This document shows, in pieces, positions 6,540 to 9,539 of a stretch of DNA of 9,539 nucleotides; position 1 is the stretch's first letter, and every line of letters starts with the position of its first letter. The DNA is taken from contig WGEI01000357.1 of the NCBI GenBank assembly GCA_015492875.1, positions 1-9,539 of the forward strand, given 5' to 3'. The notes below the pieces were generated by a model that did not search any database, was not told where the DNA came from, and saw nothing but the letters and a program-made list of their open reading frames with translations. The DNA comes from Anaerolineae bacterium (GTDB lineage Bacteria > Chloroflexota > Anaerolineae > Aggregatilineales > Phototrophicaceae). The position numbers and the translations under genes are program-made.

Positions 6540-6568
6540 ATTATAACCGACAATCGCGCCGCAGGCAA
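6540..6568 (-). promoter_or_regulatory. distal promoter P1 for rpoB
   Basis: A TTGCCT -35 box (6568-6563) and a consensus TATAAT -10 box (6545-6540) are separated by 17 bases on the minus strand, starting only 7 bases after the stop codon of the membrane-protein gene at 6575. Initiation would be near 6533, about 215 bases upstream of rpoB. No terminator is visible between 6575 and this promoter. Confidence 0.55.
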
Positions 6569-6574
6569 GTTAAA

Positions 6575-6952
6575 TCAAGTACTTTCTACTAGAGCTTCTT
6601 GTTCTTCCAGCTGCATATCCTCCATGAGGCGGCGGCGTGTCAGCAACATGAAGCCGGCAATAAGGGCAATCGCGGCGGCAATCTGGACGCGGGCGGGCAA
6701 ACGGCGAACGCGCGTCACGACACCCCAGCCCGGTGTACCCATTAAGTCTTGCTTCAAACGGCGAACAAAGCGCTTAGAAGGCTCTTGGCCAACCAAAGTG
6801 ATATGCAAGCGCCGCACAAGGCGAACGAGGTTGTCTACATCCTGTCGGGGGACATCATATTGTTCGATAATTGCATCAACGTCTTCATCCCCAGCAATTA
6901 AAGCATCCGTCACAGCGGAAAGCAAGTTTTGGAGATGTTCATCACGACTCAT
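6575..6952 (-). CDS. single-pass membrane protein, putative anti-sigma factor
   Basis: I do not recognise a named family for this 125-residue protein. The first 85 or so residues are hydrophilic and helix-prone, beginning MSRDEHLQNLLSAV, with an SKRFVRRLKQDLMG segment (59-72) resembling the short motif often found before the membrane helix of anti-sigma factors. One hydrophobic helix follows at about 87-105 (VQIAAAIALIAGFMLL), flanked by Arg on both sides, then a short acidic tail. Topology is probably N-terminus in the cytoplasm. It has no Cys at all, so the HxxxCxxC zinc motif of ZAS-type anti-sigma factors is absent. Its ATG overlaps the sigma factor stop as ATGA (6952-6949), indicating translational coupling, with AGGATG as Shine-Dalgarno. 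The role as partner and membrane tether of the sigma factor is inferred from this coupling; an unrelated membrane protein is possible. Confidence 0.75.
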   Translation of the reverse strand: MSRDEHLQNLLSAVTDALIAGDEDVDAIIEQYDVPRQDVDNLVRLVRRLHITLVGQEPSKRFVRRLKQDLMGTPGWGVVTRVRRLPARVQIAAAIALIAGFMLLTRRRLMEDMQLEEQEALVEST

Positions 6953-7578
6953 TGAATTTCATCCTGTTGATCAAGCGGTGGCTTGTTGACACCACCGGGT
7001 TTTATCTGTTGCATCTTCAAATCGTCACGCAGGGCAATCAAGGTGCGGTGATAAAGCGACTTAATCGCGCCCTCCGTACGCCCCATAATCTCGCCAATTT
7101 CGGCATTTGATAACCCCTCGACAAACTTCAAGACCAATAGCTCTTGACGTTCTGGGGGTAAACGGCGAATTGCTGTTAGCAACAATTCCTGCTCTTCCCT
7201 ATCTTCGGCGACACGTTCCGGCGCTTCTGAGGCTAGGCTAATAGCGACAAATTCATCGAGTGGAATTATCTTGCGCCGCCCACGGTCACGATGCCAATTA
7301 GCGACAAGGTTATGGGCAATACGATATAACCACGCCTGAAACGGCACACCACGCTCCGTATATTGGCCAATATGAGACAATGCACGAAAAAACACCCTAG
7401 CAGTCAAGTCTTCTGCGTCATGCTGGTTGCCGGTGCGGTAGTAAATGTAGTTATAGATTTTCTTGACATAGCGTTCATATAACTCGCCGAACGCTTCTTT
7501 GTCTTCTTTAGATAATTGCACCAACTCCGCATCGGTCAGTGTTTTTAAGTTTCGGGCGTTGCGATTGAAGATGTTCAT
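6949..7578 (-). CDS. ECF-type RNA polymerase sigma factor (sigma-70 family)
   Basis: This 209-residue protein has only the two core sigma domains. Region 2 spans about residues 33-102: LYERYVKKIYNYIYYRTG, then DAEDLTARVFFRAL (54-67) for core binding, and FQAWLYRIAHNLVANWHRD (80-98), the -10 recognition and melting segment. Region 4 spans about 135-186: RLPPERQELLVLKFVEGLS, then a helix-turn-helix in NAEIGEIMGRTEGAIKSLYH (158-177) for the -35 element. Regions 1.1 and 3 are missing, which defines the extracytoplasmic-function group. A polar tail of about 22 residues follows region 4. The start is ATG at 7578; an in-frame TGA 18 bases upstream excludes a longer form, though the GAGGG Shine-Dalgarno is rather far at 12 bases. 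The gene overlaps the following membrane protein by 4 bases and lies 48 bases after the glycosyltransferase gene. Its regulon and inducing signal are not visible here. Confidence 0.93.
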   Translation of the reverse strand: MNIFNRNARNLKTLTDAELVQLSKEDKEAFGELYERYVKKIYNYIYYRTGNQHDAEDLTARVFFRALSHIGQYTERGVPFQAWLYRIAHNLVANWHRDRGRRKIIPLDEFVAISLASEAPERVAEDREEQELLLTAIRRLPPERQELLVLKFVEGLSNAEIGEIMGRTEGAIKSLYHRTLIALRDDLKMQQIKPGGVNKPPLDQQDEIQ

Positions 7579-7626
7579 CGATGATAGTAACCCTCATCTT
7601 GGGGGAACGTTACGTATTTTATGAGA

Positions 7627-8793
7627 TTAGGTGCGATTTTGAATCGTTTGCTCAAAGAGGGATTGCATGGCGTCCGCATATGCCTGCCAGCTAAAGCGTT
7701 GAATATTGAGCTGCCCTTTTTGGCGCAACACTTCTTTTAGCTCGTCATCCTGCCACACCTGTTTAATAGCAGATGCTATATCTACTATATCGAAAGGGTC
7801 AAAATATAGCGCCGCTTCTCCTGCGACTTCTGGCAAACAGGTGGCGCGGGCACAAACGACTGGGCATTGGTTGCGCATTGCTTCCATGATTGGGTAGCCA
7901 AAGCCTTCAAATAAGGACGGGAAGACTAGCATCTCGGCGCTCTGATACACCGCAGGGAGGTCTTCATCGGGGATATAGCCGAGGTCGTGAACCAGCGTTT
8001 CAGCACCAGCAGCAACCGCGAAATTCTTCAATACATAAGGCGCTTCGGTGGCCAATCTGCCAGTGCAAACAAGGGGGATAGCTAGCCCTTCGCTATCGCG
8101 CAAATGACGCAAAGCAGCGAACAAACGGGCATGGTTTTTATGCAGCCAAGCGTTAGCCGGATAAAAGATAAAGCGTTCTGGCAATTGGTAGCGTGTGAGA
8201 ACTTCCTGCCGCTTTTCTTGGGGAACGATGGCGTGTTCTATAGAGGCGCCGGGGTAAACCCGCATTGCTTTATGGGCATACTCTGGCATTTTTTCCTGCA
8301 CAGTATGCAGCGTGTGGTCTGTTGAAACTGCGATAACATCCGCTCGTGCCAAAGCATTACGATAGTTTTTTTGGCGACGTTCCAGCAAACCTATAGAGAA
8401 GAACTCAGGATAATATTCATGTTGAATATCATAGAGGCGCAAGACAGCAGGCAGTGATGCTGGTTTAGCAATAACCATTTGGCGTGGGTAAAAGATTACG
8501 TCTAGCCCTAATGACTCTAGTTGTTCGGTTAAGTAATCGGGTTGTTTTGATAAGCGGCGATATAGACGCATCAAGCGGCTTTTGGGTTGTTTGGCGATTG
8601 GCACACAGGTTACTGAAACCCCATGAAAGGCGTGCTGCAGGATTTCAAAATTACCTTCGCTGGTGATGATGAAATACTGATTGTGAGGGTGGTATGTCGC
8701 TAGAGCGCGCACGCTATGGAAAAAGCTGGTGTCAATACCACCAGAAATTTGGGGCAAAAAATCTCGTGCGAAAAAACCGATTTTAAGGGACAT
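7627..8793 (-). CDS. GT4-family glycosyltransferase
   Basis: From the ATG at 8793 this is a 388-residue GT-B fold retaining glycosyltransferase. MSLKIGFFARDFLPQISGG gives the first beta strand and the glycine loop (about 13-19). The second Rossmann domain starts near 207 with RFIFYPANAWLHKNH, whose Lys219 is in the usual phosphate-contact position. FPSLFEGFGYPIMEAM (291-306) holds the donor-binding EX7E motif, Glu296 and Glu304, and PEVAGEAALYFDP (321-333) is the typical distal segment. The donor is probably a nucleotide sugar and the product a polysaccharide, capsule or other surface glycan; neither is predicted specifically. There is no signal peptide; members act at the cytoplasmic face. 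An in-frame TTG at 8805 would add MSHP and overlap the upstream stop as TTGA, but the ATG gives the standard N-terminus. The gap to the sulfotransferase gene is 8 bases, implying one transcript. Confidence 0.93.
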   Translation of the reverse strand: MSLKIGFFARDFLPQISGGIDTSFFHSVRALATYHPHNQYFIITSEGNFEILQHAFHGVSVTCVPIAKQPKSRLMRLYRRLSKQPDYLTEQLESLGLDVIFYPRQMVIAKPASLPAVLRLYDIQHEYYPEFFSIGLLERRQKNYRNALARADVIAVSTDHTLHTVQEKMPEYAHKAMRVYPGASIEHAIVPQEKRQEVLTRYQLPERFIFYPANAWLHKNHARLFAALRHLRDSEGLAIPLVCTGRLATEAPYVLKNFAVAAGAETLVHDLGYIPDEDLPAVYQSAEMLVFPSLFEGFGYPIMEAMRNQCPVVCARATCLPEVAGEAALYFDPFDIVDIASAIKQVWQDDELKEVLRQKGQLNIQRFSWQAYADAMQSLFEQTIQNRT

Positions 8794-8801
8794 AGGGTGA
8801 C

Positions 8802-9539
8802 TCAATTGTGAAAGATGCTATGTTGGTAAAAGCTATGAAAAGTTCGCTTTAAGCTACTTGGGAATAACGGAATTCGCGATAGTAAACGCAAAATACGAAC
8901 ATAAAAAGCATAGACCTTTTGAATCCATATTGGATGTTGAAGTGCATAATTATACGCTTGAGCATTTTTGCGAACTATGCCCTGTACATAAAGTTTTTGG
9001 CGCGTATTCAACATGGCAATACTTTTCTCATTCGTATTCTGTATAGCAGAGTCAACATCACTTTTCCAAGTTTCCCATTGATGTCTAACCGTTTGGCTCT
9101 TGCTTTTATATTGGCGTAATAAATCCCTATTAAATGGAATGCCACAAAAGTTACATATTTTTTGAAGTGTCGCTACTGGATTGGCAACGAATTGTTCATA
9201 TTGCACGCCAATAACATTTTGAGGATATTGTTTCTGGTAAAATTCATATTGTTCAACGGCTTTATTCCAAGATTTACCCAACGAACCCAATGTTGGCATC
9301 GGTAAATTCTTTTGTTGTGCATGCTTTGATAATTTAAAATATTGTGAAGCAATAGTGGCAAAAGGATTACGAATAATGTTGATGATATGGGCATGAGGAT
9401 ACCATTGCAAAATTGTCTCTAAGTGGTAAATATGCGCTGGGGTTTTCTCTAGCCAACGATAGCCTGAGGGCAAAGGTTGTGGCTCTGCAGCTAAAAAAAT
9501 AGATACAACAAACTCGAAAAAGACTTTACCGGTTAACGA
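8802..9539 (-). CDS. sulfotransferase family protein, 5' end cut by window edge
   Basis: The frame is open from the right edge to a TGA at 8804-8802, giving 245 visible residues; the true start lies outside the window, and the TTG at 9473 inside the frame is not a credible start. RWLEKTPAHIYHLETILQWY is followed by AHIINIIRNPFATIASQYF, whose RNPxxxxxS carries the Arg and Ser that bind the 3'-phosphate of PAPS in sulfotransferases. The 5'-phosphosulfate loop expected near the N-terminus (PKSGTT-like) would lie in the missing part. The middle has ENPVATL-like spacing in QYEQFVANPVATLQKICNFC, the usual downstream helix. The family moves sulfate from PAPS to a hydroxyl, here probably on the glycan made by the adjacent glycosyltransferase, by inference from the 8-base spacing. 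Counting 9001-9180 gives 66 G+C of 180 (37%) against 93 of 180 (52%) at 8041-8220, suggesting acquired DNA. Confidence 0.85.
   Translation of the reverse strand, partial: SLTGKVFFEFVVSIFLAAEPQPLPSGYRWLEKTPAHIYHLETILQWYPHAHIINIIRNPFATIASQYFKLSKHAQQKNLPMPTLGSLGKSWNKAVEQYEFYQKQYPQNVIGVQYEQFVANPVATLQKICNFCGIPFNRDLLRQYKSKSQTVRHQWETWKSDVDSAIQNTNEKSIAMLNTRQKLYVQGIVRKNAQAYNYALQHPIWIQKVYAFYVRILRLLSRIPLFPSSLKRTFHSFYQHSIFHN

Noticed and set aside
6318..6574. Riboswitch or ribosomal-protein-type leader for rpoB
   Set aside because: No known riboswitch core or L10-type binding structure could be recognised; only the terminator-like hairpin and promoters are supported.
7579..7626. Imperfect inverted repeat (GTAAC and GTTAC) between the glycosyltransferase and the sigma factor
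   Set aside because: The stem is short with bulges and has no T-tract, and no clear ECF-type or sigma70-type promoter was found in the 48-base gap.
9171..9473. Complete sulfotransferase starting at the TTG at 9473
   Set aside because: The frame stays open to the window edge with family-like sequence, and the 5'-phosphosulfate loop expected in a complete enzyme is not inside 8802-9473, so the gene is cut by the edge.

Overview
The window is bacterial chromosomal DNA with mostly housekeeping content. The RNA polymerase beta subunit is a full-length bacterial RpoB of 1314 residues carrying a large insertion near its C-terminus. That insertion, the RpoB wording, and the mix of a DUF1028 protein, a HAD-IIA phosphatase, endonuclease V and a small ECF sigma/membrane-protein pair suggest a member of the Chloroflexota (Anaerolineae-like). 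This placement rests on recognition of protein wording, not on a search, and is only moderately secure.

Layout, left to right. (1) 1-709, minus: 5' part of a DUF1028 gene that runs off the left edge. (2) 710-822: short divergent intergenic region with a good sigma70-type promoter for the next gene. (3) 823-1620, plus: HAD-IIA (NagD-like) phosphatase. (4) 1554-2276, minus: endonuclease V, converging on the phosphatase gene with a 67-bp tail-to-tail overlap. (5) 2277-2372: a hairpin that probably ends rpoB transcription. (6) 2373-6317, minus: rpoB, starting at TTG behind a strong Shine-Dalgarno. (7) 6318-6574, minus: a 257-base leader and promoter region holding two promoter-like elements, a 9-bp inverted repeat over one -35 box, a possible short Cys-rich leader ORF, and a hairpin followed by a T-tract that looks like an intrinsic terminator or attenuator. 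(8) 6575-7578, minus: an ECF sigma factor and a single-pass membrane protein sharing an ATGA overlap, probably a sigma/anti-sigma pair. (9) 7627-9539, minus: a GT4 glycosyltransferase and, just upstream of it, a partial sulfotransferase that runs off the right edge. These two look like the end of a surface-glycan operon, and the sulfotransferase is clearly more AT-rich than the rest.

How the parts fit. From 9539 down to 1554 every gene lies on the minus strand, with small gaps except for the rpoB leader. No convincing terminator separates the sigma/membrane-protein pair from rpoB, so readthrough from the sigma operon into the rpoB leader is possible and would meet the leader hairpin before rpoB. 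rpoB stands apart from rpoC and from the rplJL ribosomal-protein genes, which are its usual neighbours. The most interesting region is therefore 6318-6574, where the sequence suggests layered control of an unlinked rpoB. Second is the rifampicin-pocket region of RpoB, which differs from the common bacterial sequence at two drug-contact positions. No tRNA, rRNA, CRISPR array, transposase or insertion sequence was seen.
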